Notes under the pieces: model-generated
What the model was told of the DNA's origin: nothing
Databases searched by the model: none
What the model saw: only the letters and a program-made list of their open reading frames with translations
Shown here: piece after piece, positions 9,059 through 20,182 of the stretch
Layout of the letters: the number at the start of each line of letters is the position of its first letter
Numbering within the stretch: position 1 is the first letter of the stretch
Translations under genes and position numbers: made by a program
NCBI RefSeq assembly: GCF_000717345.1
Contig: NZ_JNZA01000024.1
Location: 49,165-113,164 of the forward strand
DNA: 64,000 nt
Reading direction: 5' to 3'
From: Streptomyces lydicus
GTDB taxonomy: Bacteria > Actinomycetota > Actinomycetes > Streptomycetales > Streptomycetaceae

Positions 9059-9702
9059 CCACCGCACCCCGTAAGAAGGTCGTCGTCCTCGACTACGGCT
9101 TCGGCAACGTCCGCTCCGCCGAGCGCGCCCTGGCGCACGTCGGCGCCGACGTGGAGATCACCCGCGACTTCGACCGGGCGATGGCCGCCGAGGGCCTGCT
9201 GGTCCCCGGCGTCGGAGCCTTCGCCGCCTGCATGCGCGGCCTGAAGGAGGCCCGCGGCGACTGGATCGTCGGCCGCCGGCTGGCCGGCGGCCGCCCGGTC
9301 ATGGGCATCTGCGTCGGCATGCAGATCCTCTTCGGCCGGGGCATCGAGCACGGCGTGGAGACCGAGGGCCTCGACGAGTGGCCCGGCACGGTCGGCCCGC
9401 TCAAGGCGGACATCGTGCCGCACATGGGCTGGAACACCGTCGACGCCCCCGAGGGCTCCACGCTCTTCGCCGGCCTGCCCGCCGACGCCCGCTACTACTT
9501 CGTGCACTCCTACGCGGTGCACGACTGGGAGCTGGAGACCGGCAACCCGCACATGGCCCCGCCGAAGGTCACCTGGGCCACCCACGGCCGGCCGTTCGTG
9601 GCCGCGGTCGAGAACGGCCCGCTGTGGGCCACCCAGTTCCACCCCGAGAAGTCCGGCGACGCCGGCGCCCAGCTCCTGACCAACTGGATCAACACCCTGT
9701 GA
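9055..9702 (+). CDS. hisH: Imidazole glycerol phosphate synthase, glutaminase subunit
   Basis: A class I glutamine amidotransferase that supplies ammonia to HisF. The 215-residue protein has the nucleophile Cys at 86 (GICVGMQ), the oxyanion strand motif GVGAF, and H196/E198 (FHPEKS), completing the Cys-His-Glu triad. The start is a TTG overlapping the upstream stop; no better in-frame start gives the family N-terminus [10 protein letters not shown]. Confidence 0.97.
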   Translation: MTTAPRKKVVVLDYGFGNVRSAERALAHVGADVEITRDFDRAMAAEGLLVPGVGAFAACMRGLKEARGDWIVGRRLAGGRPVMGICVGMQILFGRGIEHGVETEGLDEWPGTVGPLKADIVPHMGWNTVDAPEGSTLFAGLPADARYYFVHSYAVHDWELETGNPHMAPPKVTWATHGRPFVAAVENGPLWATQFHPEKSGDAGAQLLTNWINTL

Positions 9703-9710
9703 GCCCCCTG

Positions 9711-10436
9711 ATGCCGAAGCTCGAACTCCTCCCCGCCGTCGACGTCCGCGACGGCCAGGCCGTCCGCCTCGTCCACGGCGAGTCCGGCTCCGAGACCTCC
9801 TACGGCGACCCGCTGGAGGCGGCCCTGGCCTGGCAGCGGGCCGGCGCCGAGTGGCTGCACCTCGTCGACCTCGACGCCGCCTTCGGCACCGGCGACAACC
9901 GTGCGCAGATCGCCGAGGTCGCCCGGTCCATGGACATCAAGGTGGAGCTGTCCGGCGGCATCCGCGACGACGACACCCTCGCCGCCGCGCTCGCCACCGG
10001 CTGCCGCCGGGTCAACCTCGGCACCGCCGCGCTGGAGACCCCCGAGTGGGTCGCCAAGGTCATCGCCGAGCACGGCGACCAGATCGCGGTCGGCCTGGAC
10101 GTGCGCGGCACGACGCTGCGCGGCCGCGGCTGGACCCGGGACGGCGGCGACCTCTACGAGACACTGGCCCGCCTGGACTCCGAGGGCTGCGCCCGCTACG
10201 TCGTCACCGACATCAACAAGGACGGCACCCTCCAGGGCCCCAACCTGGAGCTGCTCAGGAACGTCTGCGCCGCCACCGACCGCCCGGTCGTCGCCTCCGG
10301 CGGTGTCTCCTCGCTCGACGACCTGCGGGCGCTGGCCACGCTGGTGCCGGCGGGCGTCGAGGGCGCGATCGTCGGCAAGGCGCTCTACGCCAAGGCGTTC
10401 ACGCTGGAAGAGGCGCTGGAAGCCGTCTCCTCATGA
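9711..10436 (+). CDS. priA: Bifunctional HisA/TrpF isomerase PriA
   Basis: PriA is a (beta-alpha)8 isomerase that in actinobacteria performs both the ProFAR isomerase step of histidine synthesis and the phosphoribosylanthranilate isomerase step of tryptophan synthesis. The 241-residue protein begins [11 protein letters not shown], with catalytic Asp11, and has SGGIRDD and [12 protein letters not shown] loops. The ATG at 9711 matches the family length; a GTG at 9699 overlapping the hisH stop is possible. No trpF is present in the nearby trp genes, consistent with dual function here. Confidence 0.95.
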   Translation: MPKLELLPAVDVRDGQAVRLVHGESGSETSYGDPLEAALAWQRAGAEWLHLVDLDAAFGTGDNRAQIAEVARSMDIKVELSGGIRDDDTLAAALATGCRRVNLGTAALETPEWVAKVIAEHGDQIAVGLDVRGTTLRGRGWTRDGGDLYETLARLDSEGCARYVVTDINKDGTLQGPNLELLRNVCAATDRPVVASGGVSSLDDLRALATLVPAGVEGAIVGKALYAKAFTLEEALEAVSS

Positions 10437-10849
10437 GCGGCGGCGTACGGCGCGTCACCTCCGCGGCGCCGCGGGCCGAGGATCCCTGGGCGGACGCCTT
10501 CGGCCGCTCCCGGGCGGTGGAACTCCCCAACGGCCTGGTGCTGGTCTCCGGTTGCGCCTCCGTCGTCGACGGACAGGTCGCCGACGGGGGCCCGTACGAG
10601 CAGGCGGTCACCGCCTTCGGCGTCGCGCTGGCGGTGCTGGAGGAGGTCGGCCTCGGCCGTGACGACGTCGTGCGCACCCGTATGTACCTGACCCACGCGC
10701 GGGACGTCGACGAGGTCGGGCGCGCCCACAAGGAGCTGTTCGACGCCGTCCGCCCCGCCGCATCCATGATCATCGTCTCCGGCTTCGTGGACCCGCGCCT
10801 GGTCGTCGAGGTAGAGGTCGAGGCGTACAGAAAGGCCCCCCAGTCATGA
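10433..10849 (+). CDS. RidA/YjgF/YER057c family protein
   Basis: A 138-residue protein inserted between priA and hisF and overlapping both by ATGA. It has the RidA fold landmarks [15 protein letters not shown], the [21 protein letters not shown] helix region and [20 protein letters not shown]. Canonical RidA deaminates reactive enamine/imine intermediates using a conserved Arg; here the corresponding region is ASMIIVSG, where classical RidA has an RxxV motif, so deaminase activity is uncertain. Placement between two IGP-forming enzymes suggests a housekeeping role for histidine or PLP chemistry. Confidence 0.88.
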   Translation: MSGGVRRVTSAAPRAEDPWADAFGRSRAVELPNGLVLVSGCASVVDGQVADGGPYEQAVTAFGVALAVLEEVGLGRDDVVRTRMYLTHARDVDEVGRAHKELFDAVRPAASMIIVSGFVDPRLVVEVEVEAYRKAPQS

Positions 10850-11610
10850 CACTGGCCGTACGAGTCATCCCCTGCCTGGACGTCGACAACGGCCGGGTCG
10901 TCAAGGGCGTCAACTTCCAGAACCTGCGGGACGCGGGCGACCCCGTCGAGATGGCGAAGGTCTACGGGGACGAGGGCGCCGACGAGCTGACGTTCCTCGA
11001 CATCACCGCCTCCTCCGGCAATCGCGAGACCACCTACGACGTGGTGCGCCGCACCGCCGAACAGGTCTTCATCCCGCTCACCGTCGGCGGCGGCGTGCGC
11101 ACCCCCGAGGACGTCGACAAGCTGCTGCGGGCCGGTGCCGACAAGGTCGGCGTCAACACCGCGGCGATCGCCCGCCCCGAGGTGATCCGGGAGATCGCCG
11201 AGCGGTTCGGCAGCCAGGTCCTGGTCCTCTCCGTCGACGCCCGCCGCACCGACGCCGGGACCCCGTCCGGGTACGAGGTCACCACCCACGGCGGCCGCCG
11301 CGGCACCGGCATCGACGCCGTCGAATGGGCCCACCGCGCCGCCGAGCTGGGCGCCGGCGAGATCCTGCTGAACTCCATGGACGCCGACGGCACCAAGGAC
11401 GGCTACGACGTCGCGATGATCGAGGCGGTGCGCAAGCACGTCACCATCCCGGTGATCGCCTCCGGCGGCGCCGGCAAGCTCGCCGACTTCGCCCCGGCGG
11501 TCGCCGCGGGCGCCGACGCGGTGCTGGCCGCCTCCGTCTTCCACTTCGGCGACCTGCGGATCTCCGAGGTCAAGGGCGCCCTGCGCGAGGCGGGGCACCC
11601 GGTCCGCTGA
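10846..11610 (+). CDS. hisF: Imidazole glycerol phosphate synthase, cyclase subunit
   Basis: A 254-residue (beta-alpha)8 barrel that uses ammonia from HisH to form IGP and AICAR. Catalytic Asp residues are D12 ([13 protein letters not shown]) and D131 (LSVDARR), at the spacing of known HisF proteins; phosphate-binding glycine loops GGGVRT and ASGGAG are intact. It is coupled to the RidA-like gene and is the last gene of the his operon, facing sdhB with 27 bases between stops. Confidence 0.98.
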   Translation: MTLAVRVIPCLDVDNGRVVKGVNFQNLRDAGDPVEMAKVYGDEGADELTFLDITASSGNRETTYDVVRRTAEQVFIPLTVGGGVRTPEDVDKLLRAGADKVGVNTAAIARPEVIREIAERFGSQVLVLSVDARRTDAGTPSGYEVTTHGGRRGTGIDAVEWAHRAAELGAGEILLNSMDADGTKDGYDVAMIEAVRKHVTIPVIASGGAGKLADFAPAVAAGADAVLAASVFHFGDLRISEVKGALREAGHPVR

Positions 11611-11637
11611 CCGCGGCGCCCCGCCCGGCCGGGCCGC

Positions 11638-12377
11638 TCAGCGGCCCCGGCGGGCCGCCCGGACGAACTCGCGGTTCATCTTCGTGATGCTGAACAGCGG
11701 GATCCCCTTGGGGCAGGCGGTGGCGCACTCGCCGGCGAGGGTGCAGCCGCCGAAGCCCTCCTCGTCCATCTGCGTCACCATGCCGAGCACCCGGCTCTCG
11801 CGCTCGGGGGCGCCCTGCGGCAGCACGCCCAGGTGGTTGACCTTGGCGGAGGTGAAGAGCATCGCCGCCCCGTTGGGGCAGGCCGCCACGCACGCCCCGC
11901 AGCCGATGCACTCGGCGTGCTCGAAGGCGAAGTCCGCGTCGGGCTTGGGCACCGGCGTGGCGTGCGCCTCGGGGGCCGCTCCGGTGGGCGCGGTGATGTA
12001 GCCGCCGGCCTGGATGATCCGGTCGAAGGCGGAGCGGTCGACGACCAGGTCCTTGACGACGGGGAAGGCCGCGGCCCGCCAGGGCTCGACGTCGATGGTG
12101 TCGCCGTCCTCGAAGGACCGCATGTGCAGCTGGCAGGTGGTGGTCCGCTCGGGGCCGTGCGCCTCGCCGTTGATGACCAGCGAGCAGGCGCCGCAGATCC
12201 CCTCGCGGCAGTCGTGGTCGAAGGCGACCGGGTCCTCGCCCTTGAGGATCAGCTCCTCGTTGAGGGTGTCGAGCATCTCCAGGAAGGACATGTCGGAGGA
12301 GACGCCGTCCACCTCGTACGTGGACATGGCGCCTTCGGCGCCGGCGTTCTTCTGGCGCCAGACGCGCAGGGTGAGCC

Positions 12378-12381
<4 letters not shown>
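11638..12381 (-). CDS. sdhB: Succinate dehydrogenase/fumarate reductase iron-sulfur subunit
   Basis: The 247-residue subunit carries three Fe-S clusters that relay electrons from SdhA to the membrane quinone site. [2Fe-2S] ligands: C58, C63, C66 and C83. The ferredoxin-like domain has C158, C161, C164, C168 ([12 protein letters not shown]) and C213, C219, C223. The ATG at 12381 overlaps the sdhA stop (ATGA). The form resembles the mycobacterial Sdh1-type rather than the classical SdhB. Confidence 0.95.
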
Positions 12382-14324
<1,943 letters not shown>

Positions 14325-14326
14325 GG

Positions 14327-15031
14327 TCAGCTCACCACTCCGGTCATGACGGCGACGGGTACGGAGACGAAGCCCACGGTCAGCACCAGCGCGAGGGCGT
14401 TGGCGGTGGTCTTCAGGGCGCGGTCGCGGGCACGGCTGCCGACGCCGAGGGTCTGGGCGGCGCTCCAGAAGCCGTGCCGGATGTGCAGGCCCAGCGCGAG
14501 CATCGCCACGAGGTAGATCACGTTGCCGTACCAGGTGGAGAAGGTGTCCACCACGTTCTGGTACGGGTGGCCCGGCCGGAAGCCGGCGTGCACGGTGCCG
14601 GTCGTCAGGTCGAGCAGGTGCCAGACGAGGAACAGGCCGAGGATGATCCCGCCCCAGCGCATGGTCCGCGTGGCGTAGCTCGACCGTGGCTTCCTGTGCA
14701 GGTATTTGCCGGGCCGCGCCTTGATGTCACGGCGGCTGAGCTGGTACGCGGACGTGGCGTGCGCGACGACGGCGGCGAGCAGGACCACGCGGACGAGCCA
14801 GAGCGTCCACTCCTCGTGCATGAACGGCTCGCCGACCACCCGCAGCCAGTGCGCGTAGTGGTTGAACTCGGCCGCCCCGAAGAAGATCTTCAGGTTGCCG
14901 ATCATGTGGACGACCAGGTAGAGCAGCATGATCAGGCCGCTCACGGCCATCACCGTCTTCTTGCCGACGGTCGAGCCCCAGAGCGTGGCTGCGAAGGACG
15001 GCCGTCGGCCCGTCCGTGTGTCCAGTGCCAT
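14327..15031 (-). CDS. sdhC: Succinate dehydrogenase cytochrome b membrane anchor
   Basis: A 234-residue integral membrane subunit with five predicted helices and His residues in helices ([30 protein letters not shown]) suited to bind two b hemes, as in cytochrome b558-type anchors. There is one anchor protein and no separate sdhD. I chose the ATG at 15031 (MALDTRTG) since a TACCGT -10 lies 8 bases before it with TTGGAC 19 bases further up, pointing to a leaderless message; the upstream GTG at 15055 has no clear ribosome-binding site and would lie inside this promoter. Confidence 0.92.
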   Translation of the reverse strand: MALDTRTGRRPSFAATLWGSTVGKKTVMAVSGLIMLLYLVVHMIGNLKIFFGAAEFNHYAHWLRVVGEPFMHEEWTLWLVRVVLLAAVVAHATSAYQLSRRDIKARPGKYLHRKPRSSYATRTMRWGGIILGLFLVWHLLDLTTGTVHAGFRPGHPYQNVVDTFSTWYGNVIYLVAMLALGLHIRHGFWSAAQTLGVGSRARDRALKTTANALALVLTVGFVSVPVAVMTGVVS

Positions 15032-15039
15032 GGGTCCCG

Positions 15040-15070
15040 ACGGTAAGGAGCCCACCCGCCATCAGTCCAA
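15040..15070 (-). promoter_or_regulatory. Promoter of sdhCAB
   Basis: On the minus strand, TTGGAC (15065-15070) and TACCGT (15040-15045) are separated by 19 bases; the -10 lies 8 bases before the sdhC ATG at 15031. Confidence 0.5.
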
Positions 15071-15091
15071 GACATGGTACGGCTCATCTCC

Positions 15092-15106
15092 ATAGGCTCC
15101 GCCTAT
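15092..15106. promoter_or_regulatory. LysR-type operator candidate
   Basis: ATAGGC-TCC-GCCTAT is a perfect 15-bp palindrome and contains ATAG-N7-CTAT, a classic LysR-family half-site pattern (T-N11-A core). It covers the expected -35 position of the LysR gene and lies 22 bases beyond the sdhC -35, so it could control both directions. Confidence 0.65.
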
Positions 15107-15114
15107 CGGTGCCG

Positions 15115-15120
15115 TACAGT
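15115..15120 (+). promoter_or_regulatory. -10 element, leaderless LysR gene
   Basis: TACAGT ends 6 bases before the ATG at 15127. Confidence 0.5.
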
Positions 15121-15126
15121 CCCCCC

Positions 15127-16026
15127 ATGCAGCTGCAGCAGCTCCGCTACTTCACCGCCGTCGCCGACACCCGCCACTTCACCCGCGCCGCCGAGCGCGA
15201 ACACGTCGCCCAGCCCTCCCTCTCCCAGCAGATCCGTTCCCTGGAAAGGGAGTTGGGCGCCGAGCTGTTCCACCGCGCCCGCGGTCACATCACCCTCACC
15301 GACGCCGGCGAGACGCTGCTGCCGTTCGCCCGGCGGATCCTCGCCGACACCGAGACCGCCCGCCGAGAGGTCCAGGAGGTCGCCCAGCTGCGCCGCGGCC
15401 GGCTCCGGCTCGGCGCCCCGCCCAGCCTCTGCGCCAGCCTCGTCCCCGACGTCCTGAGCGCCTTCCACGCCACCTACCCGGGCGTCGACCTGCTCGTCAC
15501 CGAGGACGGCTCGCAGGACCTCGTCCGCGCACTGGCCGACGGCGCACTCGACCTGGCCCTGATCATCACCCCGCTCCCGGTCCAGGCCCCCGCGCTGGCC
15601 ACCTCCGACCTGCTGCGCGAGGAGCTGGTCGTGGTCTCGGCGCCGGACCGCCCCGCCCCGGTCGGCGGCCGCCGCACCCGCATCCGGGTCGCGGACCTCC
15701 GCGACCGCCCGCTCGCCATGTTCCGCCGCGGCTACGACCTGCGGGAATTCACCACCGCGGCGTGCCGCGCGGCCGGCTTCGAACCCACCTTCACCGTCGA
15801 GGGCGGCGAGATGGACGCCGTCCTCGGCTTCGTACGCGCCGGACTCGGCATCGCCGTCGTCCCCAGCATGGTCGCCGAGCGCTCCGGGCTGCGCGTCACC
15901 CGTTTCGCCACCCCCGGTATGCATCGCGTCATCTCCGTCGCCCACCGGGGCGACGTCTCCCCGCCCCGCGCCGCCCGCGAACTGGAGCGCATCCTCAAGG
16001 AGCACCTGGCCCCGGGGGCGTCCTGA
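15127..16026 (+). CDS. LysR family transcriptional regulator
   Basis: A 299-residue LTTR: N-terminal winged helix-turn-helix (residues 1-60, QLRYFTAVADTRHFTRAAE... QPSLSQQIRSLERELG) and a periplasmic-binding-like effector domain (about 90-295). It is divergent from sdhCAB with 95 bases between starts, and a perfect ATAG-N7-CTAT palindrome lies in its own promoter, so autoregulation is likely and control of sdhCAB possible. The open frame extends upstream to 15016, but the ATG at 15127 matches the LTTR N-terminus. Effector unknown. Confidence 0.92.
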   Translation: MQLQQLRYFTAVADTRHFTRAAEREHVAQPSLSQQIRSLERELGAELFHRARGHITLTDAGETLLPFARRILADTETARREVQEVAQLRRGRLRLGAPPSLCASLVPDVLSAFHATYPGVDLLVTEDGSQDLVRALADGALDLALIITPLPVQAPALATSDLLREELVVVSAPDRPAPVGGRRTRIRVADLRDRPLAMFRRGYDLREFTTAACRAAGFEPTFTVEGGEMDAVLGFVRAGLGIAVVPSMVAERSGLRVTRFATPGMHRVISVAHRGDVSPPRAARELERILKEHLAPGAS

Positions 16027-16075
16027 CCCCCGGGTGGCCCCGCGTGGTGCCGTGGCGGGGCGTCCCGGCCGGTCG

Positions 16076-16081
16076 TAGGCT
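16076..16081 (+). promoter_or_regulatory. -10 element, leaderless TIGR03085-type gene
   Basis: TAGGCT ends 6 bases before the ATG at 16088. Confidence 0.5.
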
Positions 16082-16087
16082 GGCTGC

Positions 16088-16720
16088 ATGTCGACCCATG
16101 CCAAGCGCGAACGGCTGCTGCTCGCCGACCTGTTGGAGAGCGCGGGCCCCGACGCGCCGACCCTGTGCGAGAACTGGACCACGCGGGAGCTGGCCGCCCA
16201 TCTGGTGGTCCGCGAGCGGCGCCCCGACGCGGCCGGCGGAATCCTCGTCAAGCCGCTGGCGGCCCGCCTGGAACGGGTGCAGGCCGAATTCGCGGCCCGG
16301 CCGTACGAGGAGCTGCTCCGGCTCATCAGGACCGGCCCGCCGCGGCTCTCGCCGTTCGCCCTGAAGCCCATCGACGAGGCGTCCAACACCGTCGAGTTCT
16401 ACGTCCACGCCGAGGACGTCCGGCGGGCGCAGCCGGACTGGGCGCCGCGCGAGCCGGATCCGGTCTTCGCCGACGCGCTGTGGTCGCGGATCGAGCGGAT
16501 GGCCCGGGTGCTCGGACGCAAGTCCCCGGTCGGCCTGGTGCTGCGCCGGCCGGACGGCCGCACGGCGGTCGCGCACCGCGGCACCCCGGTGGTCACGGTC
16601 GTCGGGGAACCGGGCGAGCTGACCCTGTTCGCCTTCGGCCGGCAGGACGCCGCCCACGTGGAGCTGGACGGCGACAAGGACGCCGTCGCGCGGCTGATGA
16701 CGGCGCAGCTCGGCGTGTGA
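16088..16720 (+). CDS. TIGR03085-like DinB/maleylpyruvate-isomerase-fold protein
   Basis: A 210-residue protein beginning MSTHAKRERLLLADLLES with the pattern LCENWTTRELAAHLVVRE, the first helix of mycothiol-dependent/DinB-like four-helix bundles, and VEFYVHAEDVRRAQ, giving metal-ligand His residues. This matches the actinobacterial TIGR03085 family as I recall it. These proteins may be mycothiol-dependent enzymes but no reaction is known. It is a single gene with a leaderless TAGGCT -10. Confidence 0.8.
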   Translation: MSTHAKRERLLLADLLESAGPDAPTLCENWTTRELAAHLVVRERRPDAAGGILVKPLAARLERVQAEFAARPYEELLRLIRTGPPRLSPFALKPIDEASNTVEFYVHAEDVRRAQPDWAPREPDPVFADALWSRIERMARVLGRKSPVGLVLRRPDGRTAVAHRGTPVVTVVGEPGELTLFAFGRQDAAHVELDGDKDAVARLMTAQLGV

Positions 16721-16748
16721 GCCCGGCCGGGACGGGCCGCCGCGCCTG

Positions 16749-16889
16749 CTAGCGGCCCAGCATCACCACCGCGAGGACCACGCCCACCACCACTGCCGCC
16801 ACGAACACCGCGCCCAGCACCCGCGCCGCCACCCGCGCGGCGCGGTCCGGGTCCGGCGGCGGTGGCACGGGCGGCTGCTGAGGATGCAT
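16749..16889 (-). CDS. Small single-pass membrane protein
   Basis: A 46-residue ORF beginning [15 protein letters not shown], a Pro-rich head followed by one long Val/Ala-rich transmembrane helix (residues 22-43) ending MLGR. It faces hisI across 32 bases and has a clear ATG but no strong ribosome-binding site. The head-plus-helix layout is common for Streptomyces small membrane proteins. No function can be proposed. Confidence 0.6.
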   Translation of the reverse strand: MHPQQPPVPPPPDPDRAARVAARVLGAVFVAAVVVGVVLAVVMLGR

Positions 16890-16921
16890 GTCTGCAGGAT
16901 GCCGCACGGCACAATGGACCC

Positions 16922-17305
16922 ATGACCAGCAGCCGCTCCACCGCCGCCAGCTCCCTGGATCCCGCCGTCGCCGCCCGCCTCAAGCGCGGCGCCGACGGCC
17001 TGGTCCCCGCCATCGCCCAGCAGTACGACACCGGCGAGGTGCTGATGATGGGCTGGATGGACGACGAGGCGCTGCACCGCACCCTCACCACCGGCCGCTG
17101 CACGTACTGGAGCCGCAGCCGCCAGGAGTACTGGGTCAAGGGCGACACCTCGGGACACTTCCAGTACGTCAAGTCCGTGGCGCTGGACTGCGACGCCGAC
17201 ACCGTCCTGGTCAAGGTCGACCAGGTCGGCGCCGCCTGCCACACCGGCGACCGCACCTGCTTCGACGCGGACGTCCTGGCGACCGAGGACCACCGAGGCC
17301 AGTAG
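16922..17305 (+). CDS. hisI: Phosphoribosyl-AMP cyclohydrolase
   Basis: HisI opens the adenine ring of PR-AMP, the third step of histidine synthesis. The 127-residue stand-alone protein has [31 protein letters not shown], Mg-binding DCDADT, and the zinc cysteines C90, C106 and C113 ([14 protein letters not shown]). There is no HisE domain, as usual in actinobacteria. It is detached from the main his operon and its stop is the TAG of the trpE -10. A CACAAT 6 bases before the ATG may be a leaderless -10. Confidence 0.96.
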   Translation: MTSSRSTAASSLDPAVAARLKRGADGLVPAIAQQYDTGEVLMMGWMDDEALHRTLTTGRCTYWSRSRQEYWVKGDTSGHFQYVKSVALDCDADTVLVKVDQVGAACHTGDRTCFDADVLATEDHRGQ

Positions 17306-17308
17306 GCT
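17303..17308 (+). promoter_or_regulatory. -10 element, leaderless trpE
   Basis: TAGGCT, 8 bases before the trpE ATG, with its TAG being the hisI stop codon. This leaves no room for a leader peptide, so a leader-peptide attenuator at this promoter is unlikely. Confidence 0.55.
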
Positions 17309-17316
17309 CCGCTGCC

Positions 17317-18861
17317 ATGACCACGGGAACCACCGGCACCGCCACTCCGGACCTCGACACCTTCCGCACCCTCGCCAAGGACCGGCGGGTCATCCCCGTC
17401 ACCCGGCGCCTGCTCGCGGACGGCGACACACCGGTCGGGCTCTACCGCAAACTCGCCGCCGAGCGCCCCGGCACCTTCCTTCTCGAATCCGCCGAGAACG
17501 GCCGGACGTGGTCGCGGTACTCCTTCATCGGCGTCCGCAGCGCCGCCACCCTCACCACCCGCGACGGCCAGGCCCACTGGCTCGGCACCCCGCCGGTCGG
17601 CGTGCCCACCGACGGCGACCCGCTCGCCGCGCTCCGCGCCACCGTCGAGGCGCTGCACACCCCCCGCGACCTCATCGAGGGGGCGGGGCTGCCGCCGTTC
17701 ACCGGCGGCATGGTCGGCTACCTCGGCTACGACATCGTGCGCCGCCTGGAGAAGATCGGCGAGCAGACCACCGACGACCTCCGGCTGCCCGAGCTGACCA
17801 TGCTGCTCACCTCCGACCTCGCGGTCCTCGACCACTGGAGCGGCACGGTCCTGCTGATCGCCAACGCGATCAACCACAACGACCTCGACACCGGCATCGA
17901 CGAGGCGTACGCGGACGCGGTGGCCCGCCTCGACGCCATGGCCGACGACCTCTCCCGGCCCGCGCCGCCCAGCGCCGCCGCCCTCCCGCCGTCCGAGGTC
18001 CCCCCGTACACCGCCGAGTGGGGCGACGCCGCCTTCCGGGAGGCCGTCGAGGACATCAAGGAGCGCATCCGGGCCGGCGAGGCGTTCCAGGTGGTGCCCT
18101 CCCAGCGCTTCGAAACCCCGTGCACGGCAAGCGCGTTGGACGTCTACCGCGTGCTGCGGGCCACCAACCCCAGCCCGTACATGTACCTCTTCCGCTTCGC
18201 GGGCGACGAGGCCGCCGGCCGGGCCCCGTTCGACGTGGTGGGCTCCAGCCCCGAGGCGCTGGTGAAGGTCGAGGACGGCCGGGCCATGGTGCACCCCATC
18301 GCCGGTACCCGCCCGCGAGGCGCGACGGTCCAGGAGGACCAGGCCCTCGCCGACGAGCTGATGGCCGACCCCAAGGAACGCGCCGAGCACCTGATGCTGG
18401 TCGACCTGGGCCGCAACGACCTGGGCCGGGTCTGCGAGCCGGGCAGCGTCGAGGTCGTCGACTTCATGTCCGTCGAGCGCTACAGCCACGTGATGCACAT
18501 CGTCTCCACCGTCACCGGCCGGGTGGCGGCGGACCGCACCGCCTTCGACGTGCTCACCGCCTGCTTCCCCGCCGGCACCCTCTCCGGCGCCCCCAAGCCC
18601 CGCGCCCTGCAGATCATCGAGGAACTGGAGCCGACCCGGCGCGGCCTGTACGGCGGCTGCGTGGGCTACCTCGACTTCGCCGGCGACTCCGACACCGCCA
18701 TCGCCATCCGCACCGCCCTGCTGCGCGACGGCACCGCCTACGTCCAGGCCGGCGCCGGCATCGTCGCCGACTCCGACCCGGTGGCCGAGGACACCGAGTG
18801 CCGCAACAAGGCGGCCGCGGTCCTCCGTGCCGTCCACACTGCCAACCACCTGGGCAGGTAA
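17317..18861 (+). CDS. trpE: Anthranilate synthase component I
   Basis: A 514-residue chorismate-binding enzyme forming anthranilate from chorismate, with ammonia from a TrpG that is not encoded here. Family motifs: PFTGGMVGYLGYD, FQVVPSQRFE, the IAGTRPRG stretch, DLGRNDLGRVCEPGSV, and FPAGTLSGAPKPRALQIIEELEP near the C-terminus. The N-terminal LLESAENGRTWSRYSFIG is the tryptophan feedback-site region. It follows hisI by 11 bases, with its own TAGGCT promoter overlapping the hisI stop. Confidence 0.96.
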   Translation: MTTGTTGTATPDLDTFRTLAKDRRVIPVTRRLLADGDTPVGLYRKLAAERPGTFLLESAENGRTWSRYSFIGVRSAATLTTRDGQAHWLGTPPVGVPTDGDPLAALRATVEALHTPRDLIEGAGLPPFTGGMVGYLGYDIVRRLEKIGEQTTDDLRLPELTMLLTSDLAVLDHWSGTVLLIANAINHNDLDTGIDEAYADAVARLDAMADDLSRPAPPSAAALPPSEVPPYTAEWGDAAFREAVEDIKERIRAGEAFQVVPSQRFETPCTASALDVYRVLRATNPSPYMYLFRFAGDEAAGRAPFDVVGSSPEALVKVEDGRAMVHPIAGTRPRGATVQEDQALADELMADPKERAEHLMLVDLGRNDLGRVCEPGSVEVVDFMSVERYSHVMHIVSTVTGRVAADRTAFDVLTACFPAGTLSGAPKPRALQIIEELEPTRRGLYGGCVGYLDFAGDSDTAIAIRTALLRDGTAYVQAGAGIVADSDPVAEDTECRNKAAAVLRAVHTANHLGR

Positions 18862-18928
18862 CCGCCCGCCCCCGGGGTGCCACCCCCGCGCGCCGGGCCC
18901 CGCGGGCCGGTGCGCGATAGTGGTACGC

Positions 18929-19648
18929 GTGAGTGCCGCACCCCAGACCCGTACCGACCCCGAGCCCTCGGACGAGACCGAGCTCCCGGACGGCGCCGCG
19001 CCCCCGGGCGGCGACGCCGCCGAGGACGCGCCGGCCGGGCCCGCGCGCGGCGCGGACCGCGGCGCGCGCCGCAGCCTCGCCCTGGCCCTGCTGGCCGGCG
19101 CGGCCGGCGCGGGCCTCGCGCTGCTGGCCTCCGGCCGCATCTGGGCCCGCGGCTCCGCCCAGCTCGCCCAGGGCGAACTGCCGCGCAGCGTGACCGGCGC
19201 CGACGTGACCGGTGTACCCGGCGCCCTGGCCGTGGTCGGCCTGGCCGCGCTGGTCGCCGTCTTCGCGGTGCGCCGGGCCGGCCGGACCGCCGTCGCCGCC
19301 CTCCTCGCGCTCAGCGGCACCGGGATCGTGGCCGCCGCGCTGCTGGGGAACGCCGACACCTCCGCACTGCGCGAGAAGGCCGCCACCGCGGTCGGACTGG
19401 CCGGCGCCGATGTGCATCACGTCACGCACACCGGCTGGCCGTGGGTGGCCGCCGCCGGCGGCCTGCTGCTGCTGATCGCCGGGCTGCTGGCACTGGTCCG
19501 CGGACGCCACTGGCCTGCTATGTCGGGCCGATACGAGCGCACGCCCGGCGGCGCCCGCGGCCCGCGGCGCACCCCGCCGGCGCCCGATCTGGACCGCCCC
19601 GAGGAGATCTGGAAGTCCCTGGACCGCGGCGAGGACCCCACCCGGTAA
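18929..19648 (+). CDS. Trp biosynthesis-associated membrane protein (TIGR02234-like)
   Basis: The 239-residue protein has an acidic, Pro-rich N-terminal tail (about 45 residues), four transmembrane segments (about 49-66, 90-108, 113-132 and 165-187) and a basic tail. Membrane proteins of this layout occur next to trp genes across actinobacteria (TIGR02234), hence the name; the biochemical role is unknown. The GTG at 18929 is chosen because GATAGT lies 7 bases upstream as a likely leaderless -10. Confidence 0.8.
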   Translation: MSAAPQTRTDPEPSDETELPDGAAPPGGDAAEDAPAGPARGADRGARRSLALALLAGAAGAGLALLASGRIWARGSAQLAQGELPRSVTGADVTGVPGALAVVGLAALVAVFAVRRAGRTAVAALLALSGTGIVAAALLGNADTSALREKAATAVGLAGADVHHVTHTGWPWVAAAGGLLLLIAGLLALVRGRHWPAMSGRYERTPGGARGPRRTPPAPDLDRPEEIWKSLDRGEDPTR

Positions 19649-19733
19649 AAGAGCCGCGCGCGGCATCGGTGACAATGGACGCCGAGGATCACCGCGCGCC
19701 CGACCCGACGCGCGAGAGCAACGAGGAGCACAC

Positions 19734-19976
19734 ATGTCGAGCAGTGGCCACGGACACACCCCCGCCGCCTGGACCGGCGTCATCATCTCGTTCATCGGCT
19801 TCTGTGTGGCCGGCGCCTTCATCGTGCTGGACAGCGTGCCCGGCTTCTGGGCCGGCATCGTGCTGATCGGCCTCGGCGCCGTGGCGGGTGGCCTGATGCG
19901 CGCGGCCGGCCTGGGCCAGGAGCCCAAGCGCTCGGCGGCGAAGCTCGCGGCCCAGGCGCAGCCCCAGGAAGGCTGA
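19734..19976 (+). CDS. HGxxPAAW-type small membrane protein
   Basis: 80 residues beginning MSSSGHGHTPAAWTGVII, the HGxxPAAW signature that gives this actinobacterial family its name, followed by two transmembrane segments (residues 14-32 and 38-57) and a basic/Ala-rich tail. A GAGGAG ribosome-binding site is 6 bases before the ATG. It lies between trpE and trpC, as in other streptomycetes as far as I recall. Function unknown. Confidence 0.82.
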   Translation: MSSSGHGHTPAAWTGVIISFIGFCVAGAFIVLDSVPGFWAGIVLIGLGAVAGGLMRAAGLGQEPKRSAAKLAAQAQPQEG

Positions 19977-20182
19977 GCCCCCGCTCCCGCGGCACCGCAC
20001 ACCGGCTGCCGCCCCCCTGACTGACCCCGAAGGCGCCGCTTCCCGGCCCGTACGCACCCCCGGGTGCCGTACCCGCCGTCCGTGCACACCCCGTACGGAG
20101 GCCGAGAAGCCGCGCCTTCGCGCGTACCCCCGTACGCCCGTCCCGGCAGGCGCCCGCGGCCGGACGGCGGCACACTCGCCAC

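Noticed and set aside
16399..19386. A 995-codon minus-strand open frame across hisI, trpE and the next gene
   Set aside because: Shadow frame: Gly/Arg-rich composition, no motif, and it overlaps three well-supported plus-strand genes.
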